Source: a candidate division WWE3 bacterium
GTDB taxonomy: Bacteria > Patescibacteriota > WWE3 > JAPLWK01
Length of the DNA stretch: 38,709 nt
Assembly: GCA_026396615.1 (NCBI GenBank)
Contig: JAPLWK010000006.1
Span: 1 to 38,709, forward strand
Direction of reading: 5' to 3'
Every line of letters begins with the position of its first letter. Within the stretch, counting starts at the first letter, position 1. The notes under the pieces are model-generated. The model had not been told where the DNA came from. It saw nothing but the letters and a program-made list of their open reading frames with translations, and did not search any database. Of this stretch, positions 27,056-34,541 are shown piece after piece. A program made the translations under genes and the position numbers.

Positions 27056-27352
27056 CTCTTTTTAAATCAATTCCCAAAATATTCCTCTAAATTCCTCTTA
27101 GGCTTAGCGGACAAAATTTGTCGATCGGCAAGAAATGTCACTGACAAATAGCAGCACGTGCAGTAAGTTGGGACGCTCGTTTCGCTCGCTACCAATTTTC
27201 TAGGCGAAAATTGTTAATCTATTAAAAATGACAAATCTTAGCGTATGCATAATTCTGTCAATTCGAAGATAGCTTGGAAAAGAGGAACGCCGCGAGTTTA
27301 AGTTGACAGTTGTCTTCTTATTCTCACGGCGCGCAGTGGTTACTGCAAGGTT
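27056..27352. other. Intergenic region with a half regulatory palindrome and a dispersed repeat fragment
   Basis: No gene seen. It holds GACAAATAGCAGCACGTGC (27143-27161), identical to the left part of the palindrome at 38028-38057 but with a degenerate right half, and GCTCGCTACCAATTTTC (27184-27200), which recurs inverted inside the tRNA-like sequence at 33377-33393. Confidence 0.6.
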
Positions 27353-28183
27353 CTAGTTAGAAACTTGAGATAACCATTGGTGGTATATTTTGTCGACTTG
27401 TCTGAAAACAATCACAGTAGTCGACCGCTCTAAAGAAACGTTGTGAACATCGTCCAGCAACGTAAACTTTAAAGCGTTTGATCCCAATATTCGCGGCACC
27501 ATCACCCAGACCATTTCCAAATCGACTGGGCAACTATATTTGTCAGGATTGACGCCAATATGCAAACAATGTTGACCTGATCCGTCCGTTGCATAGGGCG
27601 ACGACGTCCCCTCAAACGGTGAAGTAATTAGCAGATTCGCTCCACCACTGCTGGTAAAAGTCACCGTGAACGGTCGTTCATAGGCGACGTAAGTGGGCAC
27701 GGTCGCACTAATGACAGGTCCACTCGGGGCGACGACGGTCGTGGTTACAAAGCTGCTTGCGACCAGCGAGTTCGTGTCGCCGTAGCTTTCAAACCCAAAG
27801 ACGTGTGTCCCCAGCTCGGTGGCCGTTACTACCCAGCGATACTCGACGTGGCTCGTGCAGCCCCAAACGTCGAAGTTATAAAGCATGTCGGTGCATGTTA
27901 CGTTTTGGTCGTTAACCGCAACAGGCGAAACCGTGCCTTCGAATGGCGGCGCCACCAAAGTCAAATTTCCGATGTCACTTCGAAAAATCATTGTGAATGG
28001 GACACCCAAAGTCACTGTTGACGGTAGGGTGACGTGAATGGTTGGGGCGGGAATTGTTTCACCTTTGGCTGGTTTAGTACTTGCCAAAAACATCCCGATA
28101 GCGATTGCGATACTGACAAATATCAATATAATCGCGATAGCGGCAGCGAATTGATCTATTTCCGAATTTTTATTCTTGATCAC
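27353..28183 (-). CDS. Membrane-anchored protein with two Ig-like repeats, function unknown
   Basis: 276 residues from GTG 28183, chosen because a strong AAAGGAG lies at the right distance. One membrane helix (about 11-35, FAAAIAIILIFVSIAIAIGMFL), then two homologous about 100-residue beta-rich units, each with a PFTxxF, PFEGTxSP pattern, a cysteine pair (VTCTDML..WGCTS; QHCLHIG..YSCPV) and WVV/WVM strands, typical of immunoglobulin-like folds. It would sit outside the membrane. I know no specific family. The promoter and terminator-like flanks suggest single-gene transcription. Confidence 0.75.
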   Translation of the reverse strand: MIKNKNSEIDQFAAAIAIILIFVSIAIAIGMFLASTKPAKGETIPAPTIHVTLPSTVTLGVPFTMIFRSDIGNLTLVAPPFEGTVSPVAVNDQNVTCTDMLYNFDVWGCTSHVEYRWVVTATELGTHVFGFESYGDTNSLVASSFVTTTVVAPSGPVISATVPTYVAYERPFTVTFTSSGGANLLITSPFEGTSSPYATDGSGQHCLHIGVNPDKYSCPVDLEMVWVMVPRILGSNALKFTLLDDVHNVSLERSTTVIVFRQVDKIYHQWLSQVSN

Positions 28184-28239
28184 GATTTCTCTCCTTTGGA
28201 GAATATTTGGCCTCAAGGGGCCTGATTTGAACTGAGGGG

Positions 28240-28268
28240 ATTGTAACAGAAAATAGACCTGTAGTCAA
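28240..28268 (-). promoter_or_regulatory. Promoter of the Ig-like protein gene
   Basis: TTGACT (28268-28263), 17 nt, TACAAT (28245-28240) on the minus strand. The predicted leader is about 50 nt, with a GGCCCCTTGAGGCC hairpin and the SD sequence; contrast with the leaderless genes. Confidence 0.7.
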
Positions 28269-28286
28269 CGAAGCAACCAGTCAAAA

Positions 28287-28330
28287 AATAACCGGAAGAT
28301 CTCTTTTTAGTAAAGATCTTCCGGCGGATT
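28287..28330 (-). terminator. Rho-independent terminator of the small gene at 28343-28594
   Basis: Perfect stem CCGGAAGATCT/AGATCTTCCGG (28292-28324) followed on the minus strand by TTATTTTTT. Confidence 0.8.
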
Positions 28331-28342
28331 AGCGGAATTTAT

Positions 28343-28594
28343 TTAACGCACCAGGAAGGCGGGAATGTCGCGATGCACCTCATCAACAACAACATTTATC
28401 GTGCCTGTCTGTTGAGTCACAAAACGTTCAGTGCCGACCAACTGCCTGGCGTCGTGACTAGTTTCTACCACATCAGGAACACCACGAGGAACACGGATTT
28501 TCGTGCCGATCAACGGTAAATCCTGAAGACGAACGACGGCAGTATTGGCGCAACAACCTAATTGCAATGCGACGACGACTTTACGCGTACTCAT
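28343..28594 (-). CDS. Small SD-led protein, unknown function
   Basis: 83 residues, ATG preceded by AAAGGAGAG at proper spacing; own terminator downstream. Rich in Val/Thr beta-strand patterns with one Cys-Cys pair (LGCCANTAVV) and no signal peptide or membrane helix. The leader holds a small ATCCT/AGGAT hairpin. One of a set of short genes in 27-38 kb with the same type of ribosome binding site; no family recognised. Confidence 0.6.
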   Translation of the reverse strand: MSTRKVVVALQLGCCANTAVVRLQDLPLIGTKIRVPRGVPDVVETSHDARQLVGTERFVTQQTGTINVVVDEVHRDIPAFLVR

Positions 28595-28682
28595 TATTAG
28601 TCTCTCCTTTGAAATTTATAACGAATCCTTTTAGGATACGGGGATTCTATACTTCAATTTTGAGGATGTAAAGAGCAAGCTT

Positions 28683-28761
28683 TGTCATTCCGGGACAAGA
28701 CCTGGAATCCAGTAACGGATCCGTTCGCATTTCTGGATTCTGAATCAAGTTCAGAATGACG
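28683..28761. repeat. Palindromic repeat family B, intergenic copy
   Basis: GTCATTCCGGGACAAGACCTGG...CCAGTAAC and the inverted TCTGGATTCTGAATC...TCAGAATGAC arm. Diverged relative to the leuS copy. Confidence 0.75.
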
Positions 28762-28773
28762 AGTGCTGTGGGT

Positions 28774-29535
28774 TTATTGCTTCTCGAAATACAGCGTCAC
28801 CGTTGACGACACTTCCTGCGTCCCGACCTCAATCTGCGGCGCTGTCGCCTTAGCGTCCAGAGTGCTCACGCCCGCGCCATACATCATGGGGTAGGGAACT
28901 GGTGTTGAATTTGACTCGACAATGTTCGTCACTTTCCCCAATTTCAATCCAAGTGAGGCCGCCAACTTCTGAGCTTGAAGTTTAGCATTGCTAATGGCTT
29001 GATCACGGGCCGCGGCGCGATAAACATTCGGGTCACTAATTTCAAAACGGGCGCCGTTTACTTGATTGGCACCGGCCGTGGCGGCCTCAGCAATCACTGA
29101 TGATACGCGGCTCAAGTCCTTGACTTTGATTGTAATGGCGGCGTTTCCGTTATAACCATCAATGCTGTTTTGACCGGTCGGAGAATAATTGTAGTTAGGA
29201 GTAATCGAGTAATTCGAAGTCGTGACGTCAGCCTTGGCGATCCCGAGCTTTTCGACCGCTGCCAAAATAGCATTGTTAACAGCGTCAATTTTACTTTGGA
29301 CTTCGGCGACGGAGTTGCCAGCGTTAACTACGATTCCGGCGTCTACATAAGCCACATCCGGAACGGCTGTCACTTTACCGATCCCAACCACGGCCAGGTC
29401 AATGGGAGCTTGCAGGTTAGTAATGCTTAGCGGCAGACTCAACCTAAAACCACGGATTACAAATAAGCTTGCGACTACAACCAGCGCAGTCACTACAACG
29501 AAGACGATAGCAGTCAAAAGTTTCCTAATTTCCAT
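28774..29535 (-). CDS. SIMPL-domain (DUF541) exported protein
   Basis: 253 residues from ATG 29535 (MEIRKLLT). An N-terminal anchor (LLTAIVFVVVTALVVVASLFVI) and then the SIMPL/DUF541 domain: VVGIGKVTAVPDVAYVDAGIVV, LGIAKADVTTSNYSITPNYNY, YRAAARDQAISNAKLQAQKLAASLGLKLGKVTNI, ending SSTVTLYFEKQ. Members are periplasmic or surface proteins of unclear role (oxidative-stress and signalling links in a few species). TATACT lies 8 nt before the ATG with TTGATT 16 nt further up, so the transcript has almost no leader. An AGCACGTGCT palindrome lies just upstream of this promoter. Confidence 0.88.
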   Translation of the reverse strand: MEIRKLLTAIVFVVVTALVVVASLFVIRGFRLSLPLSITNLQAPIDLAVVGIGKVTAVPDVAYVDAGIVVNAGNSVAEVQSKIDAVNNAILAAVEKLGIAKADVTTSNYSITPNYNYSPTGQNSIDGYNGNAAITIKVKDLSRVSSVIAEAATAGANQVNGARFEISDPNVYRAAARDQAISNAKLQAQKLAASLGLKLGKVTNIVESNSTPVPYPMMYGAGVSTLDAKATAPQIEVGTQEVSSTVTLYFEKQ

Positions 29536-29584
29536 ATAACTTAAGTATATGTTGTTACCGCCAAAAATCAAATTTCTATAATTG

Positions 29585-29612
29585 ACAAAACTTAGCACGT
29601 GCTAAGTTTTGT
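29585..29612. promoter_or_regulatory. Perfect 28-bp palindrome, putative operator (site A)
   Basis: ACAAAACTTAGCAC and its exact reverse complement GTGCTAAGTTTTGT. It sits between the divergent SIMPL gene and the small gene at 29770, overlapping a TTGACA (29583-29588). Related full copies are at 36311-36340, 37277-37306 and 38028-38057. Confidence 0.8.
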
Positions 29613-29769
29613 TAGAAAGGGCGACGGAGGGACTTGTCCTGAGTCGAACGGACTTGTCCTGAGCCGGGTCGAAGGATTGCACTTAACTCTAGGTTATGGT
29701 AAATTGCCACTAATCAATCGTCAGATTAACAAATTAGTAAGTTCAAAGAAGATTTTAAAGGAGAGAAAA

Positions 29770-30057
29770 ATGACTGTTACAGCAACAACGAAATATCTTA
29801 GGCTAGTGATATTTTTGTTGAATGACCAAAAAAACAAACATGCAATCCCGGCATCTGAGCCGATTAAACTGGCACTTGAAAATGCGGAGGGTAAGTTCAC
29901 ATACATCGCCTGTGGTACCGGGAATTCAATTTTGAACCTGGTTCGGAACTCACGAGGCGCTACTGTTTTTCAATTTGGTAACGCAAGAGCATTTAGTGAT
30001 TTGGTGCGCGCCTTGGGTTTAGTCTCGGATACCGACCGCACATCTTATCCTAATTAA
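29770..30057 (+). CDS. Small SD-led protein, unknown function
   Basis: 95 residues from ATG 29770, preceded by AAAGGAGAG; longer upstream reading would run through a dispersed repeat (CTTGTCCTGAG, about 29630-29677) and is unlikely. Mixed alpha/beta pattern with no membrane helix (RLVIFLLNDQKNKHAIPASEPIKLAL...). Followed within 10 nt by a terminator, so monocistronic. No family recognised. Confidence 0.6.
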   Translation: MTVTATTKYLRLVIFLLNDQKNKHAIPASEPIKLALENAEGKFTYIACGTGNSILNLVRNSRGATVFQFGNARAFSDLVRALGLVSDTDRTSYPN

Positions 30058-30063
30058 CAAAAA

Positions 30064-30105
30064 GGCACCCGCGATTTATAAAATCTTTGGGTGCCTTTAT
30101 CTTTT
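30064..30105. terminator. Bidirectional terminator between convergent small genes
   Basis: GGCACCC (30064-30070)/GGGTGCC (30089-30095), with T-rich sequence on both sides (TTTATCTTTT; TTTTTGTT on the minus strand). Confidence 0.85.
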
Positions 30106-30110
30106 AGAAA

Positions 30111-30425
30111 TTAATCGATTTCGAATTGATCTGTCCAGTCGACAACGTTGACCCAAAGCCTTTCAGGAAAGTCCTTTCCAGTTTTGGCTATGACGGTTAC
30201 TTTAAAAACCTCGTTGCAACAACCAACTCCATTGATAGTAGCGTTAATAATTCTGGCTGTCGTTCCTGGATCAGTTTTAATGTGACCTTCATCGCTGAGT
30301 TTTACAAGCGTAAAAGCTCCGCAACTGCAACCGCGCTTTAGGGTTATTACTGCCGTAACATTTTGTTTGCTGTGAGCCCCTTTAAGCGATTTCACTACTG
30401 CTTCGTTGGCAAGAATAGCGGTCAT
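30111..30425 (-). CDS. Small SD-led cysteine-containing protein, unknown function
   Basis: 104 residues; ATG preceded by AAAGGAGAG. It contains CSCGAF and a later GVGCCNEVFKVTVIAK, so up to four cysteines that could bind a metal or form disulfides. Beta-rich, no signal peptide. A TATAGT box in the tail of the preceding gene may give it its own transcript. Unknown family. Confidence 0.6.
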   Translation of the reverse strand: MTAILANEAVVKSLKGAHSKQNVTAVITLKRGCSCGAFTLVKLSDEGHIKTDPGTTARIINATINGVGCCNEVFKVTVIAKTGKDFPERLWVNVVDWTDQFEID

Positions 30426-30461
30426 TTTGCTCTCCTTTGAAACTACGATTTTATGTCTTTA

Positions 30462-30812
30462 CTATACCAGCTCTGCGTCTGCTTCGATTGGTTGGTTAAT
30501 CTCCAGGTTTACGGCAGAGTTAAGAACATCGTTTAACAACCTTTGATCGAGTTTGCCAACTGTGCTGCCAAGTATCGTGAATCGAACTGGCGTGTTGCTC
30601 CGCACACCTCCGTTTTTTATAATGCGCTTCAGTTTCTTTAGGAAAGCTTGGCCAATTTGTACTTGTTCAAGAGCTTTCAGTTTAAGCAAACTTTGAGCCC
30701 CAATAACCGTATTGACGATTAGCTCTAGCTTAATTTGCAGGCTATCGCTCATGCCTAAATTACTTAGGTGTCTGGCGAGCATTGCCGCACTTACGTATTC
30801 CCAATTGTCCAT
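30462..30812 (-). CDS. Small protein, unknown function
   Basis: 116 residues; ATG preceded by GGGAGA, with TATAAT about 45 nt upstream. Helical N-terminus (YVSAAMLARHLSNLG), a long central region rich in Leu/Lys and ending VNLEINQPIEADAELV. No membrane segment. It lies between other SD-led small genes on the minus strand, but each has its own -10 box. Unknown family. Confidence 0.55.
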   Translation of the reverse strand: MDNWEYVSAAMLARHLSNLGMSDSLQIKLELIVNTVIGAQSLLKLKALEQVQIGQAFLKKLKRIIKNGGVRSNTPVRFTILGSTVGKLDQRLLNDVLNSAVNLEINQPIEADAELV

Positions 30813-30865
30813 TTTTTTTGTCTCCCGCGAATCTCCAATTTAGACCCATATTATACACCTATCAG

Positions 30866-31213
30866 TTATGAATTGTTCGGGAAGAAGACGTCTACGGCAA
30901 CCACTTCGATAATACTACTTAGATCGCGGCTAATGACTTCCCACATTGCTAAGGAATATTCTGTTTGAGTAGTCGACACGATCAGAGTTAGTGACTGTTT
31001 GGTTTGATAAGCTCCGTAGTTAGCGTAGATTGCAATTTGACCCCAGGTTTCTGGGTCGGCGGATACAAAGTTACCAGCAGCTTTTAGCTCTAGCAGTTTC
31101 TTGGCCCCAACTTTGTTGTAGGGAACGAAGCTAACATGCAGCTTCCAGAACTTATGCTTTCCAAATTCTCGCAACTCGTCTACCAGATTTTCCGGTTTTA
31201 TTTGTCTATACAT
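30866..31213 (-). CDS. Small SD-led protein, unknown function
   Basis: 115 residues; ATG preceded by GAAGGAGAGG, and TATAAT about 40 nt upstream. Mixed alpha/beta with aromatic residues (KFWKLHVSFVPYN, AIYANYGAYQ) and a hydrophobic end (IIEVVAVDVFF). No export signal. Unknown family; similar in size and expression signals to the neighbouring small genes. Confidence 0.55.
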   Translation of the reverse strand: MYRQIKPENLVDELREFGKHKFWKLHVSFVPYNKVGAKKLLELKAAGNFVSADPETWGQIAIYANYGAYQTKQSLTLIVSTTQTEYSLAMWEVISRDLSSIIEVVAVDVFFPNNS

Positions 31214-31333
31214 TTTACCTCTCCTTCAATATTCGATTCGTGTTGCGAGCATTATACTCTTTAGGTTAGATTTGGTTAAACTTGGTGCCAGGGTTTATAA
31301 TAGGCCTACACATTAGCTTACAGAGGAGAGATC

Positions 31334-31624
31334 ATGACTAGTAATTGTGACGGTCACACTTTGTGGCAAGGATTAGGTATAGCCACTAGTGAGTTTCAAA
31401 ACCCCGATAAACAGCTACAGTCTTGGCTAACTACTTACCGGGGAAATTTATCCAATAGTATCGTAACGCCATCTATGTTGGACAAATTGATGAAGATTGT
31501 CCCTCGGCTTAGCGTTGCGATATCTCCAGAGTCTCACGATACTGCCGACTTAGTAAGTTTAAGTTTAGTTTTATACGCGCACTCGAAGGTTTTTGGGAGT
31601 ATGGCTGGTCCTGCTGACGATTAA
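31334..31624 (+). CDS. Small SD-led protein, unknown function
   Basis: 96 residues; ATG 31334 preceded by GAGGAGAG, TATAAT near 31295 with a possible TTGGTT -35. Mostly helical, soluble (LWQGLGIATSEFQNPDKQLQSW). A terminator follows, so a single-gene unit divergent from the gene at 30866. Unknown family. Confidence 0.6.
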   Translation: MTSNCDGHTLWQGLGIATSEFQNPDKQLQSWLTTYRGNLSNSIVTPSMLDKLMKIVPRLSVAISPESHDTADLVSLSLVLYAHSKVFGSMAGPADD

Positions 31625-31640
31625 AGAGTGCTAAGAATAG

Positions 31641-31678
31641 CCCTCTCCTGTTTTACATAAAATAGGGGAGGGTTTTTT
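31641..31678 (+). terminator. Rho-independent terminator
   Basis: CCCTCTCC (31641-31648)/GGGGAGGG (31665-31672), followed by TTTTTT. Confidence 0.88.
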
Positions 31679-31798
31679 CATTTATCAATTAGCATTTACC
31701 ATTTGTCATTTCCGTTTTTAATTTTTGGCTGTGCCAACCCGAAGGGACCCCTTTGGGGCGTTAGATCTTTTCCTTGAGGTTGGAACTGCTAAAAATTA

Positions 31799-31875
31799 TG
31801 GTGTCCACGGCAGGAGTCGAACCTGCGACCTGCTCGTTAGGAGTGAGCTGCTCTATCCGTCTGAGCTACGTGGAC
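31799..31875 (-). tRNA. tRNA-Arg (anticodon CCT)
   Basis: Acceptor GTCCACG/CGTGGAC, discriminator A, encoded CCA. Anticodon loop CTCCTAA reads AGG. T-arm GCAGG-TTCGACT-CCTGC. One mismatch at the bottom of the anticodon stem (A-C). Confidence 0.93.
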
Positions 31876-31973
31876 ATAATTTTTTCTGTTGAGCATTATG
31901 GTCGCTCCAAAGCGACCGCTGGCGTTAGCCAAACAGCGGCTCGATCCAGTAAGATTTTAACATGTTTAACCTC

Positions 31974-32014
31974 TTGACAATTCTGGAAAATATTGTATAT
32001 TATCATCATATACA
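31974..32014 (+). promoter_or_regulatory. Promoter and operator of the brnT-brnA unit
   Basis: TTGACA (31974-31979), 16 nt, TATATT (31996-32001). The inverted repeat TGTATA (31994-31999)-9-TATACA (32009-32014) overlaps the -10 box and the predicted start site, the expected place for autorepression by the antitoxin, which has a ribbon-helix-helix domain. Confidence 0.7.
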
Positions 32015-32017
32015 AAT

Positions 32018-32329
32018 ATGGAAGGACTGCCAGCAATTGAGGATTTTCAATGGGACCTCGGAAATGCCGATAAGAATTGGCAGACTCACAAAGTTAGCAA
32101 TAAAGAGTGCGAGGAGATCTTCTTCAACGAGCCTTTGCTATTTTTTGAGGACTTTAGCCATTCTAAAAAGGAGGACCGTATCATTGCTTGTGGAATTACA
32201 AAAAATGGTCGGAAGCTTACAGTAATATTCACTGCGCGTAATGGCTTTACTAGAGTAATTTCTGCCCGGGATCAAAGTCGTAAGGAGCGACGCTTTTATG
32301 AAAAAACAAGTGATAAAGAAAATTCCTAA
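32018..32329 (+). CDS. brnT: BrnT family toxin (RelE-like RNase)
   Basis: 103 residues. FQWDLGNADKNWQTHKVSNKECEEIFF fits the BrnT/DUF497 start (F.WD..K...N..KH.v....), followed by RIIACGITKNGRKLTVIFTARNG and RVISARDQSRKERRFYEK, where the late Arg and the 'isaR....kE...Y' pattern mark the active site of this ribonuclease family. It inhibits translation by cutting RNA until bound by BrnA. The antitoxin gene overlaps its 3' end by 32 bp. Leader of about 10 nt, no SD. Confidence 0.85.
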   Translation: MEGLPAIEDFQWDLGNADKNWQTHKVSNKECEEIFFNEPLLFFEDFSHSKKEDRIIACGITKNGRKLTVIFTARNGFTRVISARDQSRKERRFYEKTSDKENS

Positions 32330-32567
32330 ATTCAAAAACGAAGACGCGGAGCGTCTCTTTTGGGATACCCATGACACTACGGAGTATTTTGATTTCTCTA
32401 AGCCGATTTCGATTAGCTTCCCAAATCTAAAGCCGTCGACGGAAACGATTTCGCTGCGGCTTCCAAAGTGGCTTTTGGACAATATAAAGACCGCTGCCAA
32501 TAAGCGTGACGTGCCTTATCAATCACTAATTAAGGTCTTGTTGGTCGAGTGTCTGGCATCTATTTGA
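32298..32567 (+). CDS. brnA: BrnA/CopG-like antitoxin
   Basis: 89 residues. IPKFKNEDAERLFWDTHDTTEYFDFS is the typical N-terminus that wraps the toxin, and TISLRLPKWLLDNIKTAANKRDVPYQSLIKVLL is the ribbon-helix-helix DNA-binding part. Toxin before antitoxin is the usual order for BrnTA. It probably represses its own promoter through the TGTATA-N9-TATACA repeat. Overlapping start suggests coupled translation. Confidence 0.88.
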   Translation: MKKQVIKKIPKFKNEDAERLFWDTHDTTEYFDFSKPISISFPNLKPSTETISLRLPKWLLDNIKTAANKRDVPYQSLIKVLLVECLASI

Positions 32568-33014
32568 CAGGGGAGTGAAAGTGATTTAAAGTTATCTTAG
32601 TATGGTTTTTTACATCCATACACCTAAGCCCTAAGAGTCCTACTTCGCTCTTTTGAGCTACGTAGGATCCCACGAAGCTTTAGCGTAGTGGGAAAGGGCC
32701 TCGCTGTAAAGCGGGCAACAGGCACTTTTAAATCTAGCAGTTACAACGATTCTACTGTTTGTAATTTGTAGGGACTTTACTTTTCGACAGTCTTTTAGAC
32801 TTTCGAAGGCCGTTCCATCCTGGAAATACCGGGGTCGATTCTGCTAGTAGTGTACTGATATTCTCTTAGGGGGTATTATTTTTAGACAATTTATCCGTGG
32901 CTAATTGGCCCTTCGATAAACTCAGGGCAGGGAGGAATCCCAAATGGTCAGAAATATCTTTAGGGCGCCTCAAAAGGGCGCCTTATTCATTGTTTACTTA
33001 CGTACATTTTTACG
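32568..33014. other. Non-coding stretch rich in hairpins
   Basis: No convincing gene. A row of adjacent stems is visible: CTTAG.ATGG...CCATACACCTAAG (about 32596-32629), TCCTAC..CGCTC/GAGCTACGTAGGA (about 32638-32669), TCCCAC...AGCTTTAGC...GTGGGA (about 32669-32694), and an imperfect GGGCCTCGCTG...AGCGGGC. The AGCTTTAGCG element recurs in a stem at 33636-33663. A CCTTCGATAAACTCAGGGCAG repeat fragment lies at 32910-32931. It could be an unrecognised structured RNA or a cluster of repeat hairpins. Confidence 0.45.
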
Positions 33015-33089
<75 letters not shown>

Positions 33090-33197
33090 TAATTTTTCAA
33101 AACCAAGAATGTGTCCGCCAGCCGGCGGACTGTCCAGGCGTGGCTACCAATTTAGCAAGTTAGTGTCGAAAAATCCAGCAGCAAGTATCTAGAAAAC

Positions 33198-33228
33198 AAA
33201 AAGCCCGACTTGCGTCGGGCCTTTTGCT
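33198..33228. terminator. Strong hairpin terminator
   Basis: GCCCGA (33203-33208)/TCGGGC (33215-33220) with A-run before and CTTTTGC after; could work on both strands between tRNA genes. Confidence 0.8.
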
Positions 33229-33320
33229 TCCGTCGAAGTTCTTAGGAGAACTACCTTGTCAAATAGGTATCCTTATAATAGGACTTTTATGTATCGTTGT
33301 CAAGAACTTACTTTTCGCTC

Positions 33321-33441
33321 TGGAGCCGCCGGCGGGACTTGCACCTTCACCACTGATTTGACAATTTGAGTGAAACGAAAATTGGTAGCGAGCATTGCGA
33401 GCGTTTCAAAAAAGGTGTTCTACTAAATGACCTTCGGCGGC
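33321..33441 (-). pseudogene. tRNA-like sequence interrupted by an about 45-nt insert
   Basis: Minus strand: a perfect acceptor GCCGCCG (33441-33435)/CGGCGGC (33331-33325), discriminator T and encoded CCA, a D-arm-like GGTCATTTAGTAGAAC, and a T-loop-like GGTGCAAGTCC. The total of 121 nt is too long. The centre holds a TGAAACG...CGTTTCA stem and a 17-bp sequence that also occurs at 27184-27200, so a mobile fragment probably landed here. The 5' half of the T-stem does not pair with the 3' half. I cannot fix the anticodon. Most likely a decayed tRNA (Thr- or Gly-like by its acceptor end); an intron-bearing tRNA is less likely. Confidence 0.4.
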
Positions 33442-33511
33442 AAGTGGCTCCCAGAGCTACTTAAATTAGACACCTTTTAAATAGTGTCGTCAATGATTAT
33501 ACTGTCAGAAT

Positions 33512-33585
33512 GCCGAAGTAGTTCAGTGGTAGAACAGTACTTTCGTAAAGTATCAACGTGGGTTCGATTCCCACCTCCGGCTCCA
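33512..33585 (+). tRNA. tRNA-Thr (anticodon CGT)
   Basis: Acceptor GCCGAAG/CTCCGGC (one A-C mismatch), discriminator T, encoded CCA. Anticodon loop TTCGTAA. T-arm GTGGG-TTCGATT-CCCAC. Precedes rpmG, reminiscent of bacterial tRNA/translation-gene clusters. Confidence 0.92.
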
Positions 33586-33702
33586 TTAGAAACTCTTATG
33601 AACGAAGTGAGTTAGAGTTTCTTATGCCCTACGTAGCTTTAGCGAAGTAGGGCAAGGCCATCTCTTGCTTTAAAATTGCTAATTTGCTAACATCTCACTG
33701 TT
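33586..33702. other. Intergenic hairpins before rpmG
   Basis: GAAACTCTTATGAACG...GAGTTTC and GCCCTACGTAGCTTTAGCGAAG...GGGC (about 33634-33663) form stems. The second shares the AGCTTTAGCG core with 32678-32687. Possibly tRNA 3' processing/termination structures or dispersed repeats. Confidence 0.5.
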
Positions 33703-33876
33703 ATGGCTACTAAGTCACCGCGGGTTTTCTTGCATTTAGTTTGTGAGACCTGCAAAAATCAAAATTACACTACCAAAAAGAACAAAGTCGAAAACACCGA
33801 GAAGTTGGTGCTTCAGAAATATTGCTCGACTTGCCGCAAGCACACCAGTCACAAAGAAACCCAGAAGGTTAAATAA
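33703..33876 (+). CDS. rpmG: Ribosomal protein bL33
   Basis: 57 residues: MATKSPRVFLHLVCETCKNQ...NYTTKKNK...LVLQKYCSTCRKHTSHKET. The two CxxC pairs (ETCK region: C14/C17; C42/C45) form the zinc-binding form of bL33, and the length is normal. It sits in the large subunit near the E site. It lies downstream of tRNA-Thr and is followed at once by a family-B repeat. No obvious SD. Confidence 0.92.
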   Translation: MATKSPRVFLHLVCETCKNQNYTTKKNKVENTEKLVLQKYCSTCRKHTSHKETQKVK

Positions 33877-33883
33877 AACCTCG

Positions 33884-33945
33884 TCATTCCGGCCCCGGAG
33901 CCGGAATCCAGTAACTAGATTCCGGGTCAGGCCCGGAATGACAAG
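33884..33945. repeat. Palindromic repeat family B, copy after rpmG
   Basis: GTCATTCCGGCCCCGGAGCCGG...CCAGTAAC joined to TAGATTCCGGGTCAGGCCCGGAATGAC. May double as a transcription boundary between rpmG and the PGI gene. Confidence 0.82.
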
Positions 33946-33961
33946 AGTGGTTAAATTGTTT

Positions 33962-33967
33962 TATACT
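33962..33967 (+). promoter_or_regulatory. -10 box of the cupin PGI gene, leaderless spacing
   Basis: TATACT ending 6 nt (TAACAC) before the ATG at 33974. No SD sequence. Confidence 0.6.
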
Positions 33968-33973
33968 TAACAC

Positions 33974-34474
33974 ATGACTCAACGCACCATCAATGATCTC
34001 TATCCCGTCCTTTTTGATCAGACAATCTCAGGCGACACTGTCATTTACCAAGTCGAACCGCGTTCGGACGGCCAAATTGGTCACGTCACCACTATTTTCC
34101 CGGTGATGCTAGGGCCAGAATTTCCTAAAACCATGGGGCATTATCACGTTCCGCCGCATAGCGAAACTTATACTATTAAAGAGGGCACCGGCCTCATCGT
34201 CATCCAGGCGGTCGACGTTACAGGTGCAGTCACTGACTTCCAAACGATTCCGGTCACAGCGGGCACGGTTTACACCGTCCCTGAAGGCTACGGACACTTG
34301 CTTGTCAATCTCGGCGCAAGTCCGCTAGTCGCCTGGGACAACTGGGACGAGGCCTGGGCGCAGCATGACTATGAAGATGTTATAAAACATCAGGGTTTTG
34401 CGAACTATATTTTGAAAGGTACTCCTGTTTTCACAATTACCCCCAATTCAAAATATTTAAAAATTAAAAATTAA
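33974..34474 (+). CDS. Cupin-type glucose-6-phosphate isomerase
   Basis: 166 residues. KTMGHYHVPPHSETYTIKEGTGLIVIQ holds the cupin metal ligands (H-x-H-x-n-E) with the order known from the archaeal-type PGI family (PF06560); TVYTVPEGYGHLLVNLG supplies the last His. It would interconvert glucose-6-phosphate and fructose-6-phosphate using Fe or another divalent metal, unrelated in fold to the usual bacterial PGI. The family is scattered in bacteria, suggesting transfer. A separate promoter with leaderless spacing is present. Confidence 0.82.
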   Translation: MTQRTINDLYPVLFDQTISGDTVIYQVEPRSDGQIGHVTTIFPVMLGPEFPKTMGHYHVPPHSETYTIKEGTGLIVIQAVDVTGAVTDFQTIPVTAGTVYTVPEGYGHLLVNLGASPLVAWDNWDEAWAQHDYEDVIKHQGFANYILKGTPVFTITPNSKYLKIKN

Positions 34475-34541
34475 AAATTTACTGCCATTTCGGTGTATAA
34501 TCTCCTCAATTAGTTTTCACATCTTGATAAGGAGAGGTAAA

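Noticed and set aside
32568-33014. tmRNA or RNase P RNA
   Set aside because: I looked on both strands for the tRNA-like ends and tag frame of tmRNA and for the GAGGAAAGTCC-type core of RNase P RNA and found neither.
33321-33441. Group I intron-containing tRNA
   Set aside because: The extra sequence is only about 45 nt, far too short, and the T-stem does not pair even when the insert is removed.
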